Positions 1 through 12,300 of a DNA stretch of 64,000 nucleotides are shown one piece after another. The DNA lies in contig OZ029917.1 in assembly GCA_964023275.1 (NCBI GenBank), forward strand, positions 20,026,488-20,090,487, read 5' to 3'. A model generated the notes under the pieces. It did no database searches and had not been told where the DNA came from. It saw only the letters and a list, made by a program, of their open reading frames with translations. This DNA is from Norana najaformis (lineage: Eukaryota; Annelida; Clitellata; Crassiclitellata; Hormogastridae). Each line of letters starts with the position of its first letter. Position 1 is the first letter of the stretch. A program made the position numbers and the translations under genes.

Positions 1-154
1 TTCAGGATGCCTGCATAGACGTATACATATTGATAAATTACATCGAGAAACGAGTGCCAATACTACCCTGTAGATGCCAGAAACTCTAAATCTATCTGTC
101 GTCTAACAACCAGGCGTAGGCCTAAATCCTAAAACAAATCTTCCAAACACTTAC

Positions 155-3100
155 CTCTACTCCGTCCACATCAATCGATAACGAATGCTTCACCACAAAG
201 CCAGCTATGTTCCTGAATACTTGTACTCGAGTACCGATGCCAACATACGATCCGATTCGAGACTGAAAATAGTAAACAACAGATTAAAAGTTTTATGCGC
301 AAAAAGAACTGGAAAGTATGATCATAGTAGACAATCGTTGAAATTACAGATTCCTTGCGTCGGATTAATTTCAGTTAGGCCGGTCGGCAATATCAATACG
401 TTATCAATGTTATTATTTACAAGAAAAAAGTTCCAACTGTTTGCGGTGAACGCATTCTCAACTTACCCCAAGTGTAAGACTAGCGGGAGAGCTACACAAT
501 TTTTGTGCCTGGGTAGTATGTGTTATTTCTTACTTGCTTATGCCTCAAAAGTACAGAAAATGGCTGTTATTCCCTTAAACCTTTGCTCATGTGACCAGGA
601 CAATGATGTTTCGAAATTTATGTGTTTCCAGTGAAGAAACGGGCAAATTTGCGTGTTTTCGCACAAATAAAGTAAAAAAACAACATATGAATCAATATTA
701 ACATGTATTTACACTACAGTTATACAAAAATGACCATAAAAGATTTAGAAGTGAGTAGCTTTTCGAGATTTACGCCCAATTTGATATGCAGTGGTGGCAT
801 TAGCACCTTCTGGGTCCACCAGTGGCTCCCATGTGACGTTATTCCTCCCCACAGAGAACTCGGTCCGCTGTGGCCAGTCCCGCCTGTGGTAGTGCATCTT
901 GTTGTCCCTGCTGTCTCAAAGGCAAAGATAGCAGGGAAACTTGGTAAAATCGCCTTGGAGATCCATCAGAAATGCTACCATTTTGATGTCTCCGATTACC
1001 TCCCAGCCGTACTCATCATACTGCAAGGCGTCTAGGAAGCTCTTGATGCTGTTGTAATCCTCTTCGAGGTGCACCGAGTGAGCCAGAGGAAGAGACGGGT
1101 ACTTGTTCCCGTTATGGAGCAGCACGGCTTTGAGGCTGCTGGATGAACTGTCAATGAAGATACGCCACTCGTTCGGGTTACAGTCGATTCCAATTGCCTC
1201 GAACATTGTGGCAGAAACAGAGCTCATCTTGGCTGGTGAAGAAGCTGGAAAAAGCTTGGTGACGCTTCCTCTGATCTGCGACTTGCATACTTTCATCAAC
1301 AAATTCCACTGCTTGACCCTAGACTTCAAAAGCTTGGCATTGGACTTGGTGAGACCAAGATCTCTGATCAAGTCGTTGAGTTCTTTTTCGTTGGGATAAT
1401 ATGGGTTTCTCTCCTCAGGTCGGAAATTGTAATCTGGATCTTCTTCGCTCTCTAACTTACTACTATCTTCCCAAAACGGCTGCTTTCTGTCCGTAGAAGT
1501 GGGTACAAGAAGCTCAGGGCAGTGTGGCACCGGGGCAATGCATGAAGGAAGATCGGGATATGTGGTAGCAGGTGCATTCTTGCCAGTCCGACGTTTGGAA
1601 GGATCCATCACGCAGAAGTAGCAGTTGCTTGAGTGGTCAGTGGGTTTTCGCCAAATTCTTGGCATAACAAACTTCATGGCTCTCTTTTCCCCTCTGTATC
1701 ATCCTGCAAAAGAACAAAATGAAATTGTGATCATAACAAAATAAATGTATTTATCCATGAATAAAGTGAAGGACATTGTTGCAACATAATTTATATATCA
1801 TATATTTGCCCAAACACATTGAAAATTTTTAAAACTTTCATAACATAAGATGTCGCCATCTAAGCGAGTATCAATTGTCCATCTTACCCTCCAGCGTTTT
1901 CTTGAAGTGCTCGCAAGTGAAATGAGGTGCCCAGGGTTTGTCTTGATCCCTGACAGACATGCCGAAATATGCCTTGTAGGGTTCACACATCTTAGCAGAT
2001 GCTTCCACTGTGTAATTTTCAGCTCTTGTATTGATAAATTGGCCGCAGACATAGCAAAATGCGTTTGCCGGATGCTTGGAGCCTCTTGATGCTGTATCTC
2101 AGATATGTATCCACTTAGGCAGCTACAACTAAGCTGAAGTGGTGGGCTTAAGGGCGCTGTATTTATACTGCTATTTATATTTCTGGAAGGTTCCAGTAGG
2201 TTCTCGGACGTTCTAAAATATTCTCGAAAGTTCTCGAAAGTTCTAGGAGTTACTCCAAGTTTACTGGCACTGAATTCATCGTGAACTTCTGTAAAGGTTG
2301 TAAATTTCTGAATATCACTGTCCTGGTCACAAAAGCAAAGTTTGTGGGAAATAATAGCCATTTTCTATACCTTTGAGGCACAAGCAATTAGGAAATAACA
2401 CTTACTACCCAGGAATAAAAATAAATAAAAATTTGTTACATGGTAGGCCTATTTTGTAGCCTTTTCGATCATTGATCCAAATTATCAACTATTGCCTACG
2501 TTCTGTTGAAAGTTCATAAATGCTCTTCAGAGACTACATATCGACATTTTAGTAATAAAATGTTTATATTTTAAACCAACAAACCCTACATTTGTTGCTA
2601 GAGGAACATATACTAAAGGTTTGGCAGTGCTGACTGGCTTCCGTGCTTAACCGACATAGACCTATGCCTAGTCCGGGGTTTACGACTTCAGTAGCCAACT
2701 TTGCCCAATACATCAGTTCACAGTTCGTTCATGACATTTAGGCGTAGACTCAGAATCGGACTGTGAATAAGCTGGTTCTCTAGACAGCTTTTTTGGCGAT
2801 TACGATTTCGATTAGAATCTAAACTCACTTTATCAGGTTGCTTAGATTACTAACCTTTGGTTTATCCTTCAAGTGACCATCAATTTACTACTACTACTGT
2901 ATACCACTACCACTACTACCACTACTACCACTACTACTATTATTATTATAAGAAGAAGAAGATTTTGTACAGCGCAAGTTAATATAACCAAATACACAGC
3001 AAATATGGCCCCACTGCATTTCGCCTCTGCTTGTAGGTCTTCATTCATTGATTCCAGTTACAACTCGCACTGCGTCTAGGACTTATAATCGTATATTGTA

Positions 3101-3422
3101 ATAAGGCTATGCTTATGTAGGCCTTCAGCCCTATCATAGAAAAATTCAGTGCTGTGCTCTATATTAGCTTATTACCCAAGCAACACACGCACATTGGAAC
3201 AATGTTATCCTAACGTTGTTCCAGCGTGTGTGTGTGTGTGTTGGATTGGTAGGCCTATACAGGACAGCCTACCAGAACGTCTGCCAACTTCAGAACGCCC
3301 ATCATGAAGTGAAACTTTCCTCTGGATGACACTGAGTAGCCGGGAGGCAGAGGAGAATACACCAAGTACGACACAACAGCCGTGAGTATAGCACATACGA
3401 CAAGAAATCTCTTCAAGCCCAT
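155..3422 (-). CDS. Arylacetamide deacetylase/NCEH1-like esterase, copy A (partial, exons 1-2)
   Basis: Only the first two coding exons are in the window; the rest lies past the left edge. Exon 1 is 3422 down to 3273 (50 aa): MGLKRFLVV start, a hydrophobic signal-anchor at about residues 5-22, then PLPPGYS, ending at a GTAGGC donor. Exon 2 is 262 down to 155 (36 aa, SRIGSYVGIGTR...), bounded by a TTTTCAG acceptor and a GTAAGT donor. Both exons match exons 1 and 2 of the complete neighbour (6034-10599) in length, phase and most residues, so this is a tandem duplicate. Family knowledge: these are type II ER-membrane serine hydrolases with a lumenal alpha/beta-hydrolase domain acting on lipid esters. 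The catalytic exons are not visible, so activity cannot be judged. Intron 1 holds a 1.9 kb transposon-like insertion (508-2413). No stop or frameshift occurs in the two visible exons. Confidence 0.85.
508..635 (+). repeat. Left terminal inverted repeat of the 508-2413 element
   Basis: Begins CCTGGGTAGTATGTG and runs through a short open stretch (ATGGCTGTTATTCCC, then GTGACCAGGACAATGATG). It pairs with the reverse complement of 2413-2285. Confidence 0.7.
710..2095 (-). pseudogene. Decayed copy of a multicopy invertebrate 'WREP/CYFC' gene family (function unknown)
   Basis: An upstream piece (about 2080-1890) encodes a CYVCG...GDQDK.WAPH-like segment (here FCYVCGQF and RDQDKPWAPHFTCEHF). The main piece (1677-916) encodes MPRIWRKPTDHSSNCYFC, then LNDLIRDLGLTKSNAKLL, then FIDSSSSSLKAVLLHNGNKY and FTKFPCYLCL. 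This pattern is familiar from an uncharacterised family present in many copies in Hydra, aphids and other invertebrates; the match is from memory. The copy is dead. A TGA at 916-918 stands where the family has Trp (CLW-DSRD). Homology continues past it (DSRDNKMHYHRRDWPQRTE) to VDP, after which the family's MPPLHIKLG motif resumes in another frame near 790, so at least one indel is also present. The join between the two pieces is not clean. No catalytic function is known to me. Confidence 0.7.
2285..2413 (-). repeat. Right terminal inverted repeat of the 508-2413 element
   Basis: On the minus strand it begins CCTGGGTAGTAAGTG and contains ATGGCTATTATTTCC and GTGACCAGGACAGTGATA, which match the left repeat. 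The ATG here (at 2361) opens a minus-strand reading frame running into the element, so the repeat may have supplied the start of the element-borne gene. Confidence 0.7.
2765..2822 (+). repeat. Degenerate terminal fragment of the LINE 3' end family
   Basis: Reads GTGAATAAGCTGGTTCTC and ends in GCGATTACGATTTCGATT, matching the last ~60 bases of the better copies (for example 3955-4262) with losses. Confidence 0.4.
2885..2962. repeat. Trinucleotide microsatellite cluster (ACT/CCA/ATT/AAG)
   Basis: Successive runs of ACT, CCACTA, TAT and AAG triplets. This is simple-sequence DNA in intron 1 of esterase copy A, with no sign of coding function. Confidence 0.85.
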
Positions 3423-3954
3423 CTTCAAACTCTATTCAAACAATAAATCAGTAAACCGCATATAATAACCAATTAATAAGTTATTACAGAAAGAGCCAAA
3501 GAATAACGTTTGCCGTTCCATATATCACTAATTGTCTCAGCACAGTTTCAGAATTCTGAAGGATGATTTCTACGTCGTTTTAAAACGAAATAGAAATACT
3601 CAAATGCAATTACAGAATTTGACTTGTATATAAGCTCTATGTATGGGCAATTATATTGACTGTGTAACATTAATTCCTAGTTCATTTAGGGCAGTCTAGC
3701 CGTGGCAAGCGGAGAACAAAGAGAAACAGGAGATGGTAGATCAGACGGACTATTGCACACAGGCCAAGTACAAAGAGAAACAAAAATCAATGAGATGAAA
3801 CGATACAGGACAAAAGTATGCATAGGTAAAACAGGAAAACGCAGACGCTCATGAAGATAAGAATCACAAGATTGAGAAGACAGTATCTATGACAGACACA
3901 GGCAAGAGTGAATACAAAGGTAACAGTGAATATAAAGAAGGACAGAGACGAGAA

Positions 3955-4262
3955 AAACTAGAAAAACTTCACCGCTTGCAATTTCTGCTTCGGCCTTTCA
4001 CTCAAAACTCAAAACATTCCTCTTCCACAGATCATACTCTGACACCCCTTCTTGCTCTTACCTCTCTCTTCTCTCCAACCCCAAACACCACCCACCGTAG
4101 CTGCCACGCTGTCTCTCCGTCTGACTTTTGGATCTTGACCTGGAACCGAACCTTTTTGCCTATCAATTTTGTTTTGACTGAGCGCCTGTGAATAAGCTGG
4201 TCCCCGCGGCGCGGCTTTCGTTGGGCGCTGTAGAAATCTCGCAATTACGATTACGATTACGA
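3955..4262 (+). mobile_element. 5'-truncated LINE 3' end
   Basis: Matches the 3' part of the fuller copy at 29740-30205: GCTTGCAATTTCTGCTTC, then TTGGATCTTGACCTGGAACC, GCGCCTGTGAATAAGCTGG and GGGCGCTGTAGAAATC. It ends in repeated ATTACG units, a short tandem tail of the kind seen at the 3' ends of CR1-like LINEs. Confidence 0.8.
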
Positions 4263-5574
4263 GAATAGCTGTTACATTCCATTAGAAAGTGGAAGAAGGG
4301 AGATGATAGAGATTATGCAGATTGGAAAGTAAGAGGTGAACGAGCACAGGCGGAAACAGATGAGAACAGAGGAGAGCGATGACGGCATATTGTGGCATAA
4401 ATATCCAAACAATTATGACGCACCTTTCAGGTTAAGACCCAACAGGGCACTCGCAACTTTCCCCAGGCTATAATTCACACACGAGACTGACACCTATTTG
4501 TAGACTACGCGCGCTGCGATACAAAGTATCCGACCTCAACTGACAGATCGAGGATCTAGGGCGAATGTTTGGCTGGCGATCTATTTGTTTACAGGTTCTG
4601 TACATGAATGCAGCTGGAGTCTATTTCTATCCTGCTTGTCTGCTGCTCGACGGACGCATAGCTATGTCAGTGACCCAGATATTGCACAACACACACGTGC
4701 ATGTATTTGTATGCAGAGAAACCGTTCGATGAGGGACAGGGAAGCAGATGCCCCAAAGTTTAGAGTAGGAGCACGCCACTGTTTCTGCGACTTAATTTTT
4801 CATTCACCATTTACTTACCTACCTGCCAGTCTGTGGTGATGAACTAACGCAGTCCTAACTGAGTTGCATACGAGGAGTCCGGAGTTCAATGTTCAGTGGC
4901 TCGTCACTTCTTGTAAGACGACAATCACATTGCTGTAACCTTGCTTTAATACTAGAGTGGCCAAATTACCATTACCCCAATCCTCCCTCTCTTTCTACCT
5001 CTACATCTAGGGCTATGAGGTTTTAGGTTCAGCATCAGGTTCTCGCTAGGCTGTAGAGTGCACGTTATGCTCACTGTCAGTATTTCTTTACAACTTCTCT
5101 GACTTGACACACAGGGCTCGTGAATAAGATGTTGCAATGCGCTTAGCATTTTAGTAAAGCTTTACAAATTTAATGGTTACAATTAAGCAGCGATTTAGAA
5201 ATGAAGTTTACGATTACCGTAACGATAACCAGGCTATTTGCAGATCTGTGCGGAACAAAGAAATTGCTTCAACTCAAATAAAAATATTAACAGATACTGA
5301 GAGCAATTTGAAGAATGATTATGGCACTCTTTAGATTCTAAATTTTCAACGGATTTCCATAAAATTTGACAGATGCCAGGTTCTCATGTTGCCAAAGTTT
5401 ATAATTAGGGAACCGCACTGTATGTATGTAAGTATTAATGTATCCATATACGTGTACATGTATGACTGAACGAATAAATTTATACATGCATACTGGAGTG
5501 AGCGAGTAAGTGAATATTAAAGGTCTTATGTTGCACATGAGCTTAGCTTACACAAACCAGTGTTTGCTCAAATG

Positions 5575-5935
<361 letters not shown>

Positions 5936-6033
5936 GGTATGTACGTCTATATATGTTTGTGTGTATATGCATGTTTGCATATTTACAGTCTGTCTGTATA
6001 TATGCATAGATGCATGTATAATTTCGCCCCTAT

Positions 6034-9000
6034 TCACAGATTCTCTGCTACGAATTTCGTAATTTCCCCGAAGATATAGACGGCCTCTGGAAACATTCCG
6101 ACGAAATTGGCGATACCATGAAACCCGTTTTCAGCATTGTATAATGTAACTCTGTTTTTCGCCTCTTTCAGTCTAATGCCGTAAAGCCAGCCCTCGTCTC
6201 GCAGAGGGTCGTAGTTGGCCGTAAAAACAAAGGCGTCGGGAAGGTTTTCCAGGTTATCAGCAACAAGAGGCGAGTAATATGGATTCAGCATCTTTCCTTT
6301 GATCTCATTCCACACCTTTTCGTCTCCATCCGGGTTATCCGGTTTCACAAACCCGGAAAGAAACTCTTTGGGAAGCTTTTCCAGATTCATATAAGTTTTT
6401 GCGATCGTCTGCCGGAAGCTCTTTGTCACGTGACGGTTATCCAAATAATCATCTATGTGGTCATGGTTTCCGTCAATGTACATGGCCGTGAAGAAGGTCA
6501 TCATGGCTCTGGTCAGCAGAGGACCATCGCTATTCTGTAGCATTGAAGGCAGATTGAAGTCCAGGCCTTGAGTGACGGGATATATGAGGACTTGAAGTTT
6601 GATGCGAATGGGAAATTGTTCATCGCGGAGCCTCAAGGATACGGTGGCTGCCAAATTTCCGCCAGCGCTCTCACCTATAATAAACAATGTAGACAACCTT
6701 AACGGGCCCCTATATTGACAAAAACCAGCTCCATATTGCATATAACGTCAAACTCTAGAAGAAAATTTAGCATAGGAGTGAGTTAGCGAGTGCGTGAGTG
6801 AAAGATTAAGGTCTTTTGCTATAGCTTACATAAGCCTACACGAACGAGATCGTTTATGCGTTAATACAAATAAATTAATTCTTACCAGCCACGGCAACTC
6901 GTTTCGGATCTACGTTAAAATCTGCAGCATTCTTCAGAAAGTACTTTGTTGCAGTGGTACAGTCGTCTATGGCGGCTGGAAAGGGAAACTCTGGAGCCAT
7001 TCGATACCTGAAAGATTTCGACCAATCAGCAATGAGGTTAACTCATGGGTACACCGGACTGGAAAGTCTTGGGTAGAGAAATGTTCAAGCTAAAAATATA
7101 CTCCCATTATGACACCTAATGAGATAGACTAACGTTAATACACCCACTGTCGTAAAGCTGCATATAATCTTCTGAAAAGCACTAAAGAAAAGGAGGTCAT
7201 TGTGGGCTAAAGCTAGACATCAATGTGACTTTTTAGCGGCGTGATACAAAATGAATTTTCCATAGATGAATCTATATGCTGATGCTTGCCATAAAAACTA
7301 CATCAGGGATGATTGCTTTTTAGAGCTCTAAAAAGGCACTATATAAATGATGCACTGTAATAATTAAGAATGAACGAAGGCTGAAAAGATTAATATTGTC
7401 TGCGGTTATAGCGCCATGAAAGTCGTGTTAATTGTTTGATAAGTTGAGAGTCATGATAATAGAACAGATTTCTTACTCCACTGAAGCAACAACAGTTTTG
7501 GTTTCTTTGCACAGCTGCTTCGTTATTGAATCAACAGAATCTGGAAAACATTTTATCAGAACAGTATATATACAGTATAGTAAATGATTTCGATATGGGA
7601 AATGCCGAGGACATTGTCTAAAACATTTACAGTTTATATGTTAGTGTTGTGATTTACCGATCGTTAGTCCGTATGTCTAATTTACCCATTCGCTTAGGCT
7701 TTTGCCCTTTGGCTACTTATGTGCGTAGATGTGATATTTAACATGTACACATATTAAAAGGCGTCTCAACCTGAAATAGGGAGTTACGCACGATGTGTCA
7801 TAGAAATTTCAGAAGGGAAAGGAAAATCGCTTTTAGGAGAAACAAAAATTCCGAGGCATTAGTCTAAAAGGCGAATGGTCTTAATGAGGCCGTATATTCA
7901 TGACGTGGAAAGTAGAAGAAAAATGTCATCTAAATTCTGAAAGACTAAAACGTTATCAGCGTTTTTCATAGTTATTATATGAGGCAATGCTATTAATTTA
8001 TATAACCTCCCAGAATTTTTTCAGGATACGCATCGGTGTCTATAATAATAGAAAGTGAAAATGATCTAACCCCAGTACTTAAAGCTATGCATTTGCTTCC
8101 TGTTAGGCAAAGCATATATTTCAAATTGGGACTTATATTTTATAAAATATATCGAATTCTGGACAACCACAATATTTAAACTCAGTCCTCATCCTCACAC
8201 TTATTATTCTACCAGGTCATCTGATTGCATTTATCTGGTTTTATATAAAACTATAACTATTTTTGGTGATCGAGCTTTTTCGGTAGTTGGACCTATAGTT
8301 TGGATCTCTCTTCCTGCATCCGTTCGTTCTGCTCAATGTCTAACGTCGTTTCAGTCTCACTTAAGATTCATCGTTATCAATTGGTTATCCACCTTACGCT
8401 GCCTCTCTGTTTCAGTGGAAAGACTTTCTGGATCGCGGCTTGGAGTTTTTGAGCCATCGGTTGATGTCTCGTGCTATAGACAACGGTTTCATAGACGTTA
8501 CTAATTAATTAATCTAACATATAAGGTATGAGATATAAGGATATAAGATATATGGCCTCTTGAGTTATAACTAATTGTAAAATAGCCCGTTCATGACTTT
8601 AAAATATAGTCTTTGTATAAAGTTTGCATATGTTTACTAACCAATGCTACCGTAAGTCCAGCCTCCGCCGTGGTAATACACGATTCCCGGTAATGTTTCG
8701 TTAAGTACATCCGAAGGCTGGTATATTCTAACTGGGATTCCATCGAAAAGCATTTCACGAGTCTATAACAGCCACAAAAATGATATGGATCGATAGAGTC
8801 ATTATTGCACGAGGTTTTAAGATTTTCTAACATTCTGCGCTTGAAGCAAACGAATCAAACGAGACAGTGTTGACCAACAATAATTAATTAACAATTAAAA
8901 CAGACCCCTTATTGCTTAAGATCATTTTACCGAGAAACTCTGGTACTCAGTTGATTCGCGTATGGAGGCCTATTTATGCAGCAGTATGATAACAATTTGC

Positions 9001-10599
9001 AAGATTTAGCATGTACGCATGAGTCTATCTAGTTACGTTGCCGGCTTGATTAGGCGTATACTTAGTCGAGAGTGACAAGATTCATTATATATGAAGCAAG
9101 CTTTGATGAGAACTATCCAAAAGAAAGAATGCAAGCAGACTTAATTTCTAATGGATAAAGTTTGACCTCAGCGTTTCTTTCCACCAATCACAGTCGTTAT
9201 AGGCTACACGAGACCGACAATCAATGAATTCGTATTTTGTTCAGAACAAAGAATATTTATGTTATTCAAATTAGTATACCTGATTTTCATACCGTGAAAA
9301 ATGCGCGACGTTCGGATCACAGGAAACCAGTGTTTACGTAGCTTATAGCAAAAGGATCAAGATATTGAGACGCTGGTATCTTCAGAAGTTTGATCCAGAA
9401 ACCATCGCTATATGCTGAGACAGGAGGTACCAGAAATTCTAAATCTTTTGATTGTGTAACAACGAGGCGTAAACAGAAGCTTAAAATCTCCCCAAAACTT
9501 ACCATAACTCCCTCTAAATCAGTCGTTACGCCAGGCTTCATCATTAACGCATCAATGCTTCTGTATATTTGTGCTTGAGTACCGAAGCCAAGGTACGATC
9601 CAAGGCGAGACTGAAAGCAGAGAACAACCGGTGAGCATTACATCCACAAAAAGAACTGGAAAGATTGAACATAAGGCTTCATTCAAGTTTCAAAGATTGT
9701 GTGTTTGATCGATTGGCAATCAGTTATACCAATGGCTATACTACAGTAAAACGGATTCTTCACACATCTTTAACTCATTGTAGTGAGATTGGTCTGTACT
9801 AATAAGTAATAAGAACGTCTACGGCGCCGATGTAAAATGAGCAAAAGACCGATGGCGCATCGAAATCAAGCCGATGTTACTATTACTATAAATGACATTA
9901 ACTCAATAATACAATGAATAGGTTATAAATAGACCTAATAATATTTATAAGAATAAGATTAACGACAGTAATGATTGTAAGATTATAATAGTCTTGATAT
10001 GTCTGGCCAAACTAAAAATTAAAACTAGTAAAATAATAACAATCAAGTGGGTGCGGAAGAGATGACTCAATAAACCACTAAAATCGCGAAATCATACACT
10101 TTTCTTTATTGAACATTAGATTTTCTGTGAGCATCCGAAGCCTAACAGGTTTTGGGGGCAACTCAACGGCGTTCCCTCCCCCTAAACTCAAAAGAAGTTC
10201 GTGGGATTAGCTCCTACATTGGTCTACCCTTGGGCGAAGCGTCATTACATTTTGCTCCTACCCTATTATTTTCCCCTCATTGCTTCCAAACACAAGTCGC
10301 ACAGTGTCTGTTGACCACTTCATTTAACCATCCAACAACACTTAAGCACTTGCGCAGTTCAGCGTTCTGTATCCTACAGAGACTACAAATTGAGAAAGAC
10401 CTGTAATACATATTTTAGTGTCCTGCGATTATGAAGCAGGTTAGCCTACCAGAGCGTCTACCGACTTCATAATGGCCATCATGAAGTGAAACTTTCCTCT
10501 GGATGACACTGAGTAGCCGGGAGGCAGAGGAGAATACGCCAAGTACGACACAACAGCCACGAATATCGTACAGACGACAAGAAATCTTTTCAAACCCAT
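6034..10599 (-). CDS. Arylacetamide deacetylase/NCEH1-like esterase, copy B (complete, six exons, 401 aa)
   Basis: Exons on the minus strand: 10599-10450, 9610-9503, 8762-8642, 7540-7477, 7007-6886 and 6674-6034. All have AG acceptors and GT donors, and phases fit throughout (1206 nt including stop). The protein has an N-terminal signal-anchor (about 5-22, RFLVVCTIFVAVVSYLAY) and then an alpha/beta-hydrolase domain of the hormone-sensitive-lipase-like group. HGGGW at 117-121 is the oxyanion-hole motif. GESAGG places the nucleophile at Ser191. YDPLRDEG gives Asp344 and GFHG gives His374. These positions and the length are very close to vertebrate AADAC (about 400 aa). Family role: hydrolysis of lipophilic esters, acetylated arylamines or neutral cholesterol esters at the ER membrane. 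AADAC and NCEH1 cannot be told apart from sequence alone. All catalytic residues are present, so it looks functional. Confidence 0.93.
8060..8500 (+). mobile_element. L2/CR1-like LINE fragment (reverse transcriptase C terminus)
   Basis: Plus-strand translation shows LPVRQSIYFKLGLIFYKIY and, after a frame change, FGDRAFSVVGPIVWISLP followed by a CLTSFQSHL segment. This is the usual C-terminal signature of CR1/L2-type reverse transcriptase proteins (…FSVAGPRLWNSLP…FK..LKT). Stops and frame changes show it is dead. It lies in intron 3 of esterase copy B, in the opposite orientation. Confidence 0.7.
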
Positions 10600-11970
10600 C
10601 TTCACTCTATTCAAACTATAGACAAGGAAATCGCATTTAAATAAGCGATATTTTAAGAATAATTCATTACAAAAAAGCAAAAGATTTTGCTGATAGTCTC
10701 CAAACAGTTTTTTGGATCATGAGAGATCATTTCTACCTCTGGTGAAAACGAAATAGAAGTACTCATGATATTATAAATAGGCATTTTAACTGTACAGTAA
10801 TTACAATTTATTTTCATTTGATTTTATTGCTCACAAAGACAACAAAATAAGAATATTGTACATAAGATACACGTGGGATACAAGAGCAGACCCAAAAAGA
10901 ACGAAATTCCGCTTATTAGGATCGCTTATGACACATGAAATACTATTTGAAATGACGAATGATCAATTTAGTATCTGAAGTCCAACTGAACTTAAACAAA
11001 CAGAACCACCATGTGAAGGATCTAAAAACTTAAATAACAATTTAACAAAAGGAATTAATTCATTAATTCATAAGAATTTACTTATTATGTTCGTTCAGAT
11101 ATGCGCGTATATAATCTTAAATAATTTTAAATTGGGAAGAATACGGATATCATGAAATACATTGCTCCACAAAGATGGTCTAACGGATTTAATAGAAAAG
11201 AGTTCAGTGCTAGTGCGGGCGTAACTTCTATGATAATTAGCCTAAATTAGGCCCACCCTTCGATCTAGTATTATGAGTGTGATAGGCCCTTACTCAAAGT
11301 TTCATGAAAAATAACCAAAGAAGGCAGAATTTTACCAATCTGCAGTTTGTTACTATTTTCAAAATATCAAGGTTATGAAATTTTTTCCCTATAGGAGTAA
11401 GGAAATCTTCATAAAATAATGCGGAGAACTCGTTTTTGAAGCAGAAATATTCTCTTTGATCGAGATGGATAATAGATGCCCATACAAATGTTTAATTAAT
11501 TACTATTTATAATGACAATATGAACCAAATTTCTAGTCAGTTAATTAAGAAATTACAGGAGTGGAAGACAGAGAGAGGAGAAAGAAAGAGAAAATGCGAC
11601 AACTAGGAAAGGCTAGGGTTCAAGGTCAAGTTCATAGAGAAAGTAGAAAGAATATGGAGGAGAGGATAGAGGAGCAGATATAAATGTTAAAAGCTCGGAA
11701 AAAACGGAGAAGCATCTGAGAGATTAGAAGATTTATGAGATAGAGAAGAAAATAGTAAGGAAAATCAGTAACAAGTAGGCCTCTAGATACATGGGAAAAA
11801 TAGAGAAGAGAGAACTTAGAGAACAGCAGAAAGATGACATAAGTGAGGGTCAGAAATAAGACTACAGTTATAATAGGTGGGATAGATAGAGATGATTATT
11901 GCTTAGCCACTTTTATAACGCCAGTGTATAATGCACCAGTCATCAACCGATGACGCACCAAGAGCAAAAA

Positions 11971-12085
11971 TGAAAATGCATAGGTTTTATATAGCGACCG
12001 AATGGCCTCCATCCTGCTCATTTTGCAATGAATTTATCGGGTGAGTTCCTTCACCACCGCTGCCCGTTTGAATGGGCGCCACTCC
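11971..12085 (-). mobile_element. tRNA-derived SINE, 3' part
   Basis: Shares ATATAGCGACCG.ATGGCCTC, CTGCTCATTTTGCAATGAA and GCCCGTTTGAATGGGCGCC with the full copies at 13684-13955 and 52645-52890. It faces the next copy head to head. Confidence 0.7.
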
Positions 12086-12164
12086 AAACCATAGTCAGAC
12101 CGATATCCAGAAAGTCAGTCCATTAAGACAGAGACGTATTCTTTGGTAAATAATGAACGTCCAT

Positions 12165-12300
12165 CCACGCGGACCTTAAATGGGTTGGCGCCCATTCAAA
12201 CGGGCAACTGTGGTGAAGGATCTCACCAGATCAAATCATAGAAAAATGCGCAAGGTCGAGACCATACAGTCGCTGTAGAAAAATGTGCAAATTTACATTT
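12165..12300 (+). mobile_element. tRNA-derived SINE, 3' part, inverted relative to 11971-12085
   Basis: Reads GCGCCCATTCAAACGGGCAA, GTGAAGGATCTCACCAGATC and AAAATGCGCAAGGTCGAGAC, the reverse complement of the preceding copy. The pair is separated by about 80 bp and could fold into a hairpin. Confidence 0.7.

Larger units (their letters stand above)
508..2413 (-). mobile_element. 1.9 kb element with long terminal inverted repeats carrying a decayed multicopy gene
   Basis: The two ends are inverted copies of each other over roughly 125 bp, at about 80-85% identity by eye. Both outer tips read CCTGGGTAGTA inward. Between them, on the minus strand, lies a broken two-exon gene (see pseudogene at 710-2095). 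I found no clear target-site duplication. The element sits in intron 1 of esterase copy A. A DNA transposon with terminal inverted repeats is the simplest reading; an inverted duplication of a genomic segment is the alternative. The superfamily is not assigned. Confidence 0.6.
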
